A stretch of 15,593 nucleotides of DNA from Chloroflexota bacterium (GTDB lineage Bacteria; Chloroflexota; Limnocylindria; Limnocylindrales; CSP1-4): the NCBI GenBank assembly GCA_025935655.1, contig JAICUV010000055.1:1-15593 (forward strand), in the 5' to 3' direction. Each line of letters begins with the position of its first letter. Positions within the stretch are counted from its first letter, which is position 1. The notes beneath the pieces were generated by a model that searched no databases, was not told the origin of the DNA, and saw only the letters and a program-made list of their open reading frames with translations. Position numbers and translations under genes: made by a program. Positions 1-6,373 of this stretch are shown here, piece by piece.

Positions 1-2
1 AG

Positions 3-299
3 CTAGCGGATCGGCTCCAGGTCCACGGTGCGCACGGTGCGGGCGCGGCCGGCCTCGGTGCGCACGGCGGCCGACGGGATGGCCCCGTTCGCCATGCGCT
101 CGATGACGGCGATCTCGCCGGCGTACAGGCCGGTCCCCAGGATGCGGACCTTGTCGCCGACCGCGAGGTCGTGGCGGCCCTCGAGGGCGCCGACGTTGAT
201 CGACGTGGCCCCCGGCCGACCGGCGTTCTCCACGCCCGGCTGCGGCTTCGGGGCGGTCTTCTTCGGGGGGATGAAGACCTTGCGCTTGCGTGTGCCCAT
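3..299 (-). CDS. Small basic protein with a KOW/SH3-like C-terminal domain
   Basis: This 98-residue protein has a lysine/arginine- and proline-rich N-terminus (residues 3-21). It is followed by a compact beta-rich segment (about 46-98) with a KOW-like pattern: VGDKVRILGTGLYAG, an alternating hydrophobic stretch, and a closing TVRTVDLEPI. KOW/SH3-barrel domains often bind nucleic acid or ribosomal components, so a nucleic-acid-associated role is possible, but no exact family is recognised. I chose the ATG at 299. The frame runs upstream to a TTG at 404, but that extension is charged, low in hydrophobic residues and looks noncoding. No good Shine-Dalgarno precedes 299. A hexamer TACACT at 422-427 (minus strand) could be a -10 box for a leadered transcript. 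The stop codon is at 3-5, so the gene is complete. Confidence 0.6.
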   Translation of the reverse strand: MGTRKRKVFIPPKKTAPKPQPGVENAGRPGATSINVGALEGRHDLAVGDKVRILGTGLYAGEIAVIERMANGAIPSAAVRTEAGRARTVRTVDLEPIR

Positions 300-483
300 C
301 AGCGGGCCCCCGCCTGCGGGGTGATGCCGGCGCTCCGGGCCTGTGCGATGCGCGCGCTCGTCGATCTGTTCCTCACGGACACCTCGTTCTGCCGGGTCGG
401 GCAACGACCCTCGGCGCGGGCAGTGTAGCGCCCGTGTCCAAGCGGGCCGTCGCGGACGGGCCGTCCAACGTCCCCACGACCGG

Positions 484-741
484 TCAGGCGGCGCTGCCCA
501 CGACGCGGGCGAGCTCGTCGTTGGAGGGTTCGATGAGCACCTGGCCCGCGGGCGTGACGATGATCGGGATCGCCCGGAAGCCCGCGTCGTCGACCAGCTG
601 CTGGGCCGCCGGGTCCGCCTCGAGGTCCACGTAGCGATACGGCACCCCGACCGAGTCCAGGAACCGCTTCGCCCGGCGGCAGTCGCCGCACCACTCGGCG
701 CCGTACACCGTGACGATGGGGGGCGTCGGCAGGACAGCCAT
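484..741 (-). CDS. Glutaredoxin/mycoredoxin-like thiol-disulfide protein
   Basis: This is an 85-residue cytosolic redox protein with a single thioredoxin fold. The first strand leads into the active site WCGDC (Cys18 and Cys21), the usual place for a glutaredoxin CxxC. The cis-proline is in AIPI (Pro59), followed by a TPAGQ turn and an acidic C-terminal helix. Its length matches the NrdH/mycoredoxin branch rather than full thioredoxins. Such proteins reduce disulfides or mixed disulfides with low-molecular-weight thiols; the real partner thiol cannot be told here. It lies 47 nt downstream of ldh on the same strand and is probably cotranscribed. ATG at 741 was chosen; an in-frame ATG at 750 would add three residues, and neither has a strong ribosome-binding site. 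Confidence 0.85.
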   Translation of the reverse strand: MAVLPTPPIVTVYGAEWCGDCRRAKRFLDSVGVPYRYVDLEADPAAQQLVDDAGFRAIPIIVTPAGQVLIEPSNDELARVVGSAA

Positions 742-788
742 GGGTCGCATTCTCGGGCACGGGCCGGATCTCCGCCAGCCGCGCGCGG

Positions 789-1778
789 TCAGGCCGGCGC
801 GTCCAGCCCCAGGTGGCCGATCGTCTCGCGCAGCAGTCCCGCGGACCGCCGGAGCGCGGAGGCCTCGTCCGCGGACAGGCCCAGCGGCACGATCCGCTCG
901 ATCCCCCGCCGCCCGATCACGGCCGGGAGGCTGAGGTACACGTCGTCGATGCCGTAGTAGTCGCGGATGAGCGAGCTCACCGACAGGACGGTGTGCTGGT
1001 CGCGCAGGATCGCCTGGACGATCCGGACGAGGCCCGCCGCGACCGCGTAGTACGTCGCTCCCTTGCGCTCGATGATCTGGTAGGCGGCGTCGCGGGTGTC
1101 GGTGTAGATCTTCTCGAGCGCATCCGCGTCGTGCCCGATGCCCGTGGCCACGCCGAAGTCGCGCAGCGGCATGCCCGCGATGTTGGCGCTCGACCAGACC
1201 GGAACCTCGGAGTCGCCGTGCTCGCCCGCCATGTGTGCGTGCACGGATCGCGGGTCCACGCCGTAGTGCTCGGCGAGGAGCATGCGGAAGCGCGCCGTGT
1301 CGAGGATCGTGCCGCTGCCGATCACGCGCTCGGACGGCAGGCCGCTGATGCGGTAGGTCAGGTAGGTCAGGATGTCGACGGGGTTCGTGGCCACGACGAT
1401 GATCCCGTCGGGGTTCGCCTCGGCGATCCGCGGCACGAGCTCGCGGAAGATCGCCGCGTTCTTCGCCACGAGGTCCAGGCGGGTCTCGCCCGGCTTCTGC
1501 GCGGCGCCTGCGGCGATGACGGTCACGGCGGCGTCCCGACAGTCGGTGATGGGACCGGCCCAGACGCGCGCGGTCCGGGCGAACGGGACCGCGTGCATGA
1601 GGTCCATCGCCTCGCCCTCGGCCTTGCGCGCGTTCGCGTCGATGAGCACGATCTCGGCGGCGATCCCGGACAGCAGGAGCGCGAACGCGAACGTGGACCC
1701 CACGGCGCCCGTTCCCACGACCGCCACGCGGGTGGGATGGGCGGGGGCGAGCGGATCGGGGGCGGGGGCCACGGTCAT
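789..1778 (-). CDS. ldh: L-lactate dehydrogenase (NAD-dependent)
   Basis: This 329-residue enzyme interconverts pyruvate and L-lactate with NAD(H) in the cytoplasm. The Rossmann motif GTGAVGS is at 22-28, with the NAD-ribose aspartate in LIDAN (Asp47). The active-site loop reads AAQKPGETR: Gln94 sits at the substrate-specificity position (Gln in lactate, Arg in malate dehydrogenases) and Arg100 is the catalytic loop arginine. NPVDILTY (132-139), DTARFR (Asp160, Arg163) and GEHGDSE with catalytic His187 complete the active site. Length is normal for the family (about 310-330). The ATG at 1778 follows a TAGGGT hexamer by 6 nt with no Shine-Dalgarno, which suggests leaderless translation. The mycoredoxin-like gene follows 47 nt downstream. 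A malate dehydrogenase is unlikely because of Gln94. Confidence 0.93.
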   Translation of the reverse strand: MTVAPAPDPLAPAHPTRVAVVGTGAVGSTFAFALLLSGIAAEIVLIDANARKAEGEAMDLMHAVPFARTARVWAGPITDCRDAAVTVIAAGAAQKPGETRLDLVAKNAAIFRELVPRIAEANPDGIIVVATNPVDILTYLTYRISGLPSERVIGSGTILDTARFRMLLAEHYGVDPRSVHAHMAGEHGDSEVPVWSSANIAGMPLRDFGVATGIGHDADALEKIYTDTRDAAYQIIERKGATYYAVAAGLVRIVQAILRDQHTVLSVSSLIRDYYGIDDVYLSLPAVIGRRGIERIVPLGLSADEASALRRSAGLLRETIGHLGLDAPA

Positions 1779-1784
1779 GCCCCA

Positions 1785-1790
1785 ACCCTA
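1785..1790 (-). promoter_or_regulatory. Candidate -10 box of a leaderless ldh promoter
   Basis: On the minus strand TAGGGT (pattern TANNNT) lies exactly 6 nt upstream of the ldh ATG, so transcription would begin at or next to the A of the start codon. No Shine-Dalgarno is present. No TTGACA-like -35 is seen at 17 nt; a perfect palindrome occupies that area instead. Confidence 0.4.
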
Positions 1791-1811
1791 CCCCAACGGG
1801 GTGGCAGCGCG

Positions 1812-1823
1812 GGCCGATCGGCC
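1812..1823. promoter_or_regulatory. 12-bp perfect palindrome in the ldh/CPBP divergent spacer
   Basis: GGCCGATCGGCC is a perfect 12-bp palindrome in the middle of the 74-nt spacer between the divergent ldh and CPBP protease genes. It would overlap the -35 area of the proposed ldh promoter, a sensible place for an operator. In such GC-rich DNA it could also be chance. Confidence 0.3.
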
Positions 1824-1852
1824 GGTGCGGCGGGCCCGGTGACCGCGGCATC

Positions 1853-2662
1853 GTGGCGCGGATGACCGGACCCGCGCCCGCACGCGATCGCCACCCGCTG
1901 GCCCTCGCGCTCGTGCTCTACGCGGCGTACATGGCGCTCCACGTCGTCCTCGCGTGGGACGGCGGCGTCGTGTTGCGCAGCCTCGTTCCAGGCATCGAGG
2001 GCTGGCTCGGCCCGGCCACCTGGGCGGTCTACGCGGCCTTCGCGCTCCTCGTCGTGGCGCTGACCGGGCGCTGGCGCCAGGTCGGACTCCTGGACCCACC
2101 GCGGCCGGGCTGGCTGCGCCTGGTCGCCGTGCCGTTCGCGGCGGGTCTCCCGTTCCTCCTGTTCGGGTGGAACCTGGACGCCGCCGACGTCGTGCCGCTG
2201 CTCGTCGTGGGCGTCCCGCTCATCGCGCTCAACGAGGAGCTCATGTTCCGCGGGATCCTGCTGGACCTGCTCGGTCCGCTGGGCGTGCGCCGGGCGGTGA
2301 CCTGGACCGCGGTCCTGTTCGGTTGCTCGCACCTCGTCAACGTCGTTGCCGGCGCCTACCCGCCGTTCACCGCCATGCAGGTCGCCGCGACGACCGCGGG
2401 CGGGATCGCGTTCGCGGCGATCCGGATCCGCTCGGGCAGCCTGTGGCCGCTCCTCGTCCTGCACGCGGCGATCGACGTCGTGGCGATCGCCACGCTGACC
2501 GGACCGGCCACCTCGAGCCCGATCCTGCTGCCCGTCCTGTTCGGCTGGCTGGCCGCGAACCTCGCCCTGTGGCGCTACGGCTGGTGGGTGCTCAGGACGA
2601 TGGAAGGCGACGGCGAAGCGCGGCGGCACGCGCCAGCGCACGGCGGTGCTCCCGCGGCGTGA
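1853..2662 (+). CDS. CPBP-family intramembrane glutamic protease (Rce1/Abi-like)
   Basis: This 269-residue polytopic membrane protein carries the CPBP (CAAX protease and bacteriocin-processing) motifs. They are NEELMFRG with Glu128-Glu129 and Arg133, FGCSHLVN with His160 and Asn163, and LHAAID with His204 and Asp208. About seven hydrophobic segments are visible (roughly 15-35, 55-70, 90-105, 113-126, 148-160, 175-190, 197-245). The family includes Rce1-type proteases and bacterial proteins for bacteriocin maturation, immunity or regulated proteolysis; the substrate here is unknown. The first start is GTG at 1853, with an in-frame ATG at 1862 that is equally possible. The C-terminal tail is hydrophilic and Ala/Gly/His-rich, and its last 71 nt overlap the convergent DUF4129 gene. 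The gene is divergent from ldh. Confidence 0.87.
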   Translation: MARMTGPAPARDRHPLALALVLYAAYMALHVVLAWDGGVVLRSLVPGIEGWLGPATWAVYAAFALLVVALTGRWRQVGLLDPPRPGWLRLVAVPFAAGLPFLLFGWNLDAADVVPLLVVGVPLIALNEELMFRGILLDLLGPLGVRRAVTWTAVLFGCSHLVNVVAGAYPPFTAMQVAATTAGGIAFAAIRIRSGSLWPLLVLHAAIDVVAIATLTGPATSSPILLPVLFGWLAANLALWRYGWWVLRTMEGDGEARRHAPAHGGAPAA

Positions 2663-3956
2663 GGTCCACGGCTCCGAACCGCGCCAGCCCGTAGTCCGCG
2701 GCCAGCAGGTCCAGCGCGAGGTCGCCGCGACCCGCGGCCCGGAGCCGCGCGGCGTGCTCGACGGGCGTCTCGCCCGGCTCGCGCCGCAGGGCCGGGTACG
2801 CCTCGAGGTCCTCCAGCAGCGCCCGGTACGCGGCGACGGCATCCCTTGGCCTGGCCCGTCGCGCGAACCTGCCTCGGCGCCGTGGGCGCATGCCGTCGTC
2901 CCACTCCCCGCGGTCGATCTCGCGGGTCTCGGGCACGTCCGGCTCCTCGTCCCGCTCCCGCCGCAGCCACAGCCGCGCCAGCACCAGGACGGCGATCACC
3001 GCGATCCCCAGCACGATCCCCAGCACCCCGAGCACCACGGGCGTCGTGGCCGTTGCGGCCGGGTCGGTCGGGACGCCACCCGAGGGCGGGGTCGGTGGCG
3101 GATTCGCGTTGTTCGACGCGAACAGCTGCAGGATCGCCGCGGCCGCCACCGTGCCCAGGACGCTGAGCAGCAGGATCGTGACGCTCCGCCGGTCGAACCC
3201 CACGAAGAAGCCCACGACCAGCAACGGCGTCAGGAGCGCCCCGAGGCCCATGACGATGAACGGCCCCGCGGCCACCGACACGGCGACGGACAGCAACGCG
3301 GTCGCGCCGAGGAGGAGGAGCAGGAGCGCGACCCACGCGGGGTTGCGCCGCCAGTCCACGGCCGCCCCCGTCGCCACGAGCCCCAGCCGCGCGAGCGCGA
3401 GCGCGGCGATCCCCGCCAGGAGGAACACGATCGCCTCGCCCTGTGCCTCCGCGAGGAACCGGCCGCGGGACGGCTCGCTGACCATGCCGCCGAGGATCGC
3501 GATCGCCGCCAGGCCCGGGATGGCGATGCCCAGCATGTTCCCGATCCGGTAGGGGTCCGCGGGCAGCCGCGCGTGGGCCACGCCCCGCACGAACGCCAGC
3601 GCCCCCAGCCAGCCGCCGATGTTCGCCGCGATCGCCCGCCCGAGGGCGCCGAAGCCCTGCGTCGCGAGGATCTCGCGGACGTCCGGCGCGAGGAGCCAGC
3701 CGACCGCGCCGGTGGCGATGGCGAGGACCGCGATGACGGTCGGGGCGCGCTCGACGCCGCGGGCCTCCAGCAGCCTCGCCGCGAGGAGCCCGGCGCACGC
3801 GGTGAGCAGGAACCACGGGTAGCCGAGGGTGGGCGGGTGGAGCGTGAACGCCTGGAGCATCCCCGCGACGATCGTGATCCAGGCCGCCTCCGCGAGCAGC
3901 GCGAGGACGGTCGGCACGACCTCGAGGACGCGGCCGGCCCGACTCGCGGCCGTCAT
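2592..3956 (-). CDS. Polytopic membrane protein with C-terminal DUF4129 domain
   Basis: This 454-residue protein is the third gene of the MoxR-DUF58 operon. About ten hydrophobic segments span residues 15-280 and 305-330. A proline/threonine-rich extracytoplasmic linker (about 281-305) follows a large membrane region, and an Arg-rich cytosolic segment (331-370) leads to a C-terminal DUF4129 domain at about 369-450, with the features DAVAAYRALLEDLEAYP, GETPVEHAARL and DYGLARFGAVDLT. In many bacteria the DUF4129 domain ends a membrane transglutaminase encoded beside moxR and DUF58 genes. Here I find no transglutaminase core (no Cys/His/Asp arrangement between the membrane segments). The ATG at 3956 is 7 nt after the DUF58 stop, consistent with coupled translation. 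The 3' end overlaps the convergent CPBP gene by 71 nt. Its function is unknown. Confidence 0.83.
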   Translation of the reverse strand: MTAASRAGRVLEVVPTVLALLAEAAWITIVAGMLQAFTLHPPTLGYPWFLLTACAGLLAARLLEARGVERAPTVIAVLAIATGAVGWLLAPDVREILATQGFGALGRAIAANIGGWLGALAFVRGVAHARLPADPYRIGNMLGIAIPGLAAIAILGGMVSEPSRGRFLAEAQGEAIVFLLAGIAALALARLGLVATGAAVDWRRNPAWVALLLLLLGATALLSVAVSVAAGPFIVMGLGALLTPLLVVGFFVGFDRRSVTILLLSVLGTVAAAAILQLFASNNANPPPTPPSGGVPTDPAATATTPVVLGVLGIVLGIAVIAVLVLARLWLRRERDEEPDVPETREIDRGEWDDGMRPRRRGRFARRARPRDAVAAYRALLEDLEAYPALRREPGETPVEHAARLRAAGRGDLALDLLAADYGLARFGAVDLTPREHRRALARAAALRRRLPSS

Positions 3957-3963
3957 CGGGCGC

Positions 3964-5193
3964 TCACGGCGCGATGACCAGTCGCTCGGCCGTCCGCCAG
4001 TGGGCGTCCATCACCGCGCGCCGGGCGGTGAGCCCGAGCGCCCGCGCCTGGGCCGCGCCCCGGTCCGCCTGGCGGCCGCAGGCGATGACCACGACGTGGG
4101 CGCCCCGCCGCTCGATCCGGCGCAGCGACGTCGCGAGCGGCCGCGGGTCGCGCGCGGTCAGCACGAGCACCGTGGAGCCGGGGCGGGCGGAGCGGGCCGC
4201 GACCGCGAGCAGGCGGTCGAACGGCATGGACGCGTGGGCGGAGAGTCGGGCCAGGAGGTCGAGCACGCGCTCCGCCTGCCCGGCGGACGACGACACCGGC
4301 ACCCGCGCGATGCGGGTCTCGGCGCCCGTGTATCCCGCGGCGAGGAACCCGAACGAGACCCGCCGGCGCGCGAGCTGGCGGACGATCGACGCGGCGACGA
4401 CGTACAGGTCCTCGACATCGTCGTCGGTCAGGCCGAGCTCCCACGCCGGCCCGTCGGAGGTCTGGACGTCGAGCGCGACGACGAGCTCGCGGTCACGCGA
4501 CGGTTCGAAGCGCTTGAGCATCGGCCGGTCCAGGCGGGCGCTGGTCCGGGCGTGCACGCGGCGCACGGGATCGCCCGGGGCGTACGGCCGGACGCCGGCG
4601 AACCGGGATGGGTCCTCGGCGAGGCCCTGGAGCGCACGGTCGAGGTCGCCCCAGCGGTCCGTCGGGGCGAGCTCCGTGGTCGGGATGACGCGCGGCCAGA
4701 CGAGGAACGTGTCCGTCGTGTCGCGCTCCTCGGTCGCGGCGCGGCGCGCGAACGGGTCGCCCACGGAGAGCTCCACGGGTCCCAGCGTGTGGAGCCCGCG
4801 GCGGTCCGCGGTCACGTGGAACCGGCGCACGACCCGCTCGTACGGCCGCAGCGTCCAGGCGTTGCGCAGGACCGCGGGCTTGTCCTCGTCCGTGACCAGG
4901 TCGCGCTCCCGGACCTCGACGCCCGGGCTCGTGTCGTCGTCGGCTCGCAGCCACGCGAGCGGCAGCCGCCGGTGGTTCCAGACCTCGATCGCGAGCGGCA
5001 GCTCGTCGCCGAATGCCACGTGCGGGGCGCCCAGGACGCGCCGGTAGCGGACGCCGTCGAGGCCGTTGCGGGCCCACGTCACGTGGACGACCTCGAGCAG
5101 CAGCGCGACCGTGCCGAGGAGGATCGCGATCGGGACGCCGAGCAGGCTCCCGAGCAGGACGAGGACGAGCGCCGCGATGACGCGCGCCGCCAC
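3964..5193 (-). CDS. DUF58 / von Willebrand-A-like membrane-anchored protein
   Basis: This 409-residue protein has two N-terminal membrane helices (about 5-20 and 22-38) and a soluble beta-rich region. The DUF58 signature GVRPYAPGDPVRRVHARTSA is at about 200-219, continuing to the KRFE at 227-230. A VWA-like fold follows: the strand LVVALDV ends at Asp242, then QTS, where the canonical DxSxS metal-binding loop would be. The second position is Gln rather than Ser, so metal binding may be weak. DUF58 proteins are regularly encoded next to MoxR ATPases, which are thought to act as chaperones on VWA-type partners. The start is GTG at 5193, only 2 nt after the MoxR stop, and the DUF4129 gene begins 7 nt after the stop, so all three should be translated from one mRNA. 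Confidence 0.88.
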   Translation of the reverse strand: MAARVIAALVLVLLGSLLGVPIAILLGTVALLLEVVHVTWARNGLDGVRYRRVLGAPHVAFGDELPLAIEVWNHRRLPLAWLRADDDTSPGVEVRERDLVTDEDKPAVLRNAWTLRPYERVVRRFHVTADRRGLHTLGPVELSVGDPFARRAATEERDTTDTFLVWPRVIPTTELAPTDRWGDLDRALQGLAEDPSRFAGVRPYAPGDPVRRVHARTSARLDRPMLKRFEPSRDRELVVALDVQTSDGPAWELGLTDDDVEDLYVVAASIVRQLARRRVSFGFLAAGYTGAETRIARVPVSSSAGQAERVLDLLARLSAHASMPFDRLLAVAARSARPGSTVLVLTARDPRPLATSLRRIERRGAHVVVIACGRQADRGAAQARALGLTARRAVMDAHWRTAERLVIAP

Positions 5194-5195
5194 CG

Positions 5196-6230
5196 TCAGC
5201 CCCCGCTGCCGGTGACCGGCGGGACGGGCGTCGTGGACAGGACCTCGGCGAGGGCGCCCTGGGCCGTGGCGCCGCGCAGGCTCCGGTCCAGGTTGACCAC
5301 GAGCCGGTGCTCGAGGACCGCGGTCGCCACCGCCTTGACGTCGTCCGGCGTCACGAACGCGCGACCCGCGAGCGCCGCGGCCGCCTGTGCGGTCCGGTAG
5401 AGCGCGACGGTCGCGCGCGGGCTGGCGCCGAGCTCGATGTCCGCGTGGCCGCGCGTCGCGCGGACCAGCGCGACGACGTACGCCTCCACCTCGTCCGCGA
5501 CGCGGATCGTGCGCACCAGGTCACGCAGGTCGAGCAGACGCTGGCGCGCGATGACCGGCTCGATCGCATCGAGCGGGTCCGCGGCCGCCTGGTGCCGCCG
5601 GGCGATCCGGGCCTCCCCGTCCCCGCTCGGATACCCGATCCGGGCGCGCAGGAGGAACCGGTCCAGCTGGGCCTGCGGCAGCGCGAACGTGCCCTCGAAC
5701 TCCACGGGGTTCTGGGTCGCCATGACGAGGAACGGGTCGGGCAGGCGGTGGGTCGTCCCCTCGACGCTCACCTGGCGCTCCTGCATCGCCTCGAGCAGCG
5801 CGCTCTGGGTGCGGGGCGTGGCCCGGTTGATCTCGTCGACGAGGAGGAGGTTCGTGAACACCGGCCCCTCGACGAAGCGGAGCCCGGCCGGCTCGAACAG
5901 GCTGGCGCCCGTGACGTCCGACGGCAGCAGGTCCGGCGTCCCCTGGACACGCGCCATCCGCAGGTCGAGGCTGCGCGCGATCGCCCGGGCGAGGAGCGTC
6001 TTGCCGGTGCCGGGCACGTCCTCGAGGAGCACGTGGCCGTCGGCGAGCAGGGCGATCGTGACGAGCCGGATCGTGTCCTCGGCGCCGACGACCGCCCGCG
6101 CCACCGAGGCCCGGAGGTCGTCCCACAGGCGGCGGCCCGCGGTGAGCACGTCCGGCCGCGCCGGCTGCGTGCCGCTGCCGGTGCCGCTGCCGGGGGTGTC
6201 GCTCCCGGTGGTGTCGATCTCGGCCTCCAT
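5196..6230 (-). CDS. MoxR-family AAA+ ATPase
   Basis: This is a cytosolic AAA+ chaperone-like ATPase of 344 residues. In this numbering, Walker A is DVPGTGKT at 71-78 (Lys77), Walker B LLLVDEINR has Asp132-Glu133, sensor 1 is the Asn in ATQNPVE (Asn174), and an arginine-bearing SPRATVAL segment is typical of the C-terminal lid. The N-terminal 25 or so residues are a low-complexity Gly/Ser/Thr linker. I chose ATG at 6230 because GAGGG at 6238-6242 (minus strand) sits 7 nt before it. An in-frame ATG at 6263 adds 11 residues but has no ribosome-binding site. It heads the operon with the DUF58 (2 nt away) and DUF4129 genes. MoxR proteins are thought to help metal insertion, folding or envelope stress responses; the actual client is unknown. 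Confidence 0.92.
   Translation of the reverse strand: MEAEIDTTGSDTPGSGTGSGTQPARPDVLTAGRRLWDDLRASVARAVVGAEDTIRLVTIALLADGHVLLEDVPGTGKTLLARAIARSLDLRMARVQGTPDLLPSDVTGASLFEPAGLRFVEGPVFTNLLLVDEINRATPRTQSALLEAMQERQVSVEGTTHRLPDPFLVMATQNPVEFEGTFALPQAQLDRFLLRARIGYPSGDGEARIARRHQAAADPLDAIEPVIARQRLLDLRDLVRTIRVADEVEAYVVALVRATRGHADIELGASPRATVALYRTAQAAAALAGRAFVTPDDVKAVATAVLEHRLVVNLDRSLRGATAQGALAEVLSTTPVPPVTGSGG
6169..6192 (-). repeat. Two-copy 12-nt tandem repeat in the moxR linker
   Basis: GTGCCGCTGCCG occurs twice in a row on the plus strand (6169-6180 and 6181-6192). On the coding strand it gives a repeated Gly-Ser-Gly-Thr unit in the low-complexity N-terminal linker of MoxR. Such units can expand or contract by slippage. 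Confidence 0.6.
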
Positions 6231-6237
6231 CGCGCCG

Positions 6238-6242
6238 CCCTC
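6238..6242 (-). promoter_or_regulatory. Ribosome-binding site that decides the moxR start
   Basis: GAGGG on the minus strand (within GAAGAGGG) lies 7 nt upstream of the ATG at 6230. The alternative upstream ATG at 6263 has no comparable site. Confidence 0.55.
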
Positions 6243-6275
6243 TTCGTGTCGAGCTTCGTCCATCGCCGTCGTGGA

Positions 6276-6281
6276 AGCCTA
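6276..6281 (-). promoter_or_regulatory. Candidate -10 box for the moxR operon
   Basis: TAGGCT (TANNNT) on the minus strand would start a transcript near 6269 and give a leader of about 39 nt before the ATG at 6230, long enough to include the GAGGG site. No clear -35 is visible. Confidence 0.3.
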
Positions 6282-6328
6282 CTCGTCCATTGGCGCGCGG
6301 GTTCGGGCGATCGGCGGGTGGTTCCGTG

Positions 6329-6334
6329 TATCGT
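6329..6334 (+). promoter_or_regulatory. Candidate -10 box for the aminotransferase gene
   Basis: TATCGT (TANNNT) in the 143-nt spacer between divergent moxR (6230) and the aminotransferase (6374). A start near 6341 would leave a leader of about 33 nt carrying the GAGG ribosome-binding site. No convincing -35 is found. Confidence 0.28.
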
Positions 6335-6362
6335 CGGGGACGGCCCGCATCCCCACGACTTC

Positions 6363-6366
6363 GAGG
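6363..6366 (+). promoter_or_regulatory. Ribosome-binding site supporting GTG start at 6374
   Basis: GAGG is 7 nt before the GTG at 6374. It favours this start over the first ATG of the frame at 6290, whose 28 extra residues are basic and unlike the family. Confidence 0.5.
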
Positions 6367-6373
6367 TCCACCC

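Noticed and set aside
789..1778. Malate dehydrogenase
   Set aside because: The specificity-loop residue is Gln94 (AAQKPGETR), the lactate-dehydrogenase residue; malate dehydrogenases have Arg there.
484..1851. Long minus-strand ORF covering ldh in another frame
   Set aside because: Only its last 85 residues form the real glutaredoxin-like protein. The upstream part is Arg/Pro-rich and antisense or out of frame with the motif-bearing ldh frame.
3829..5400. 523-residue plus-strand ORF over the DUF58 gene
   Set aside because: Arg/Asp/Gly-rich composition with no domain; it mirrors the DUF58 and DUF4129 coding sequence on the other strand.
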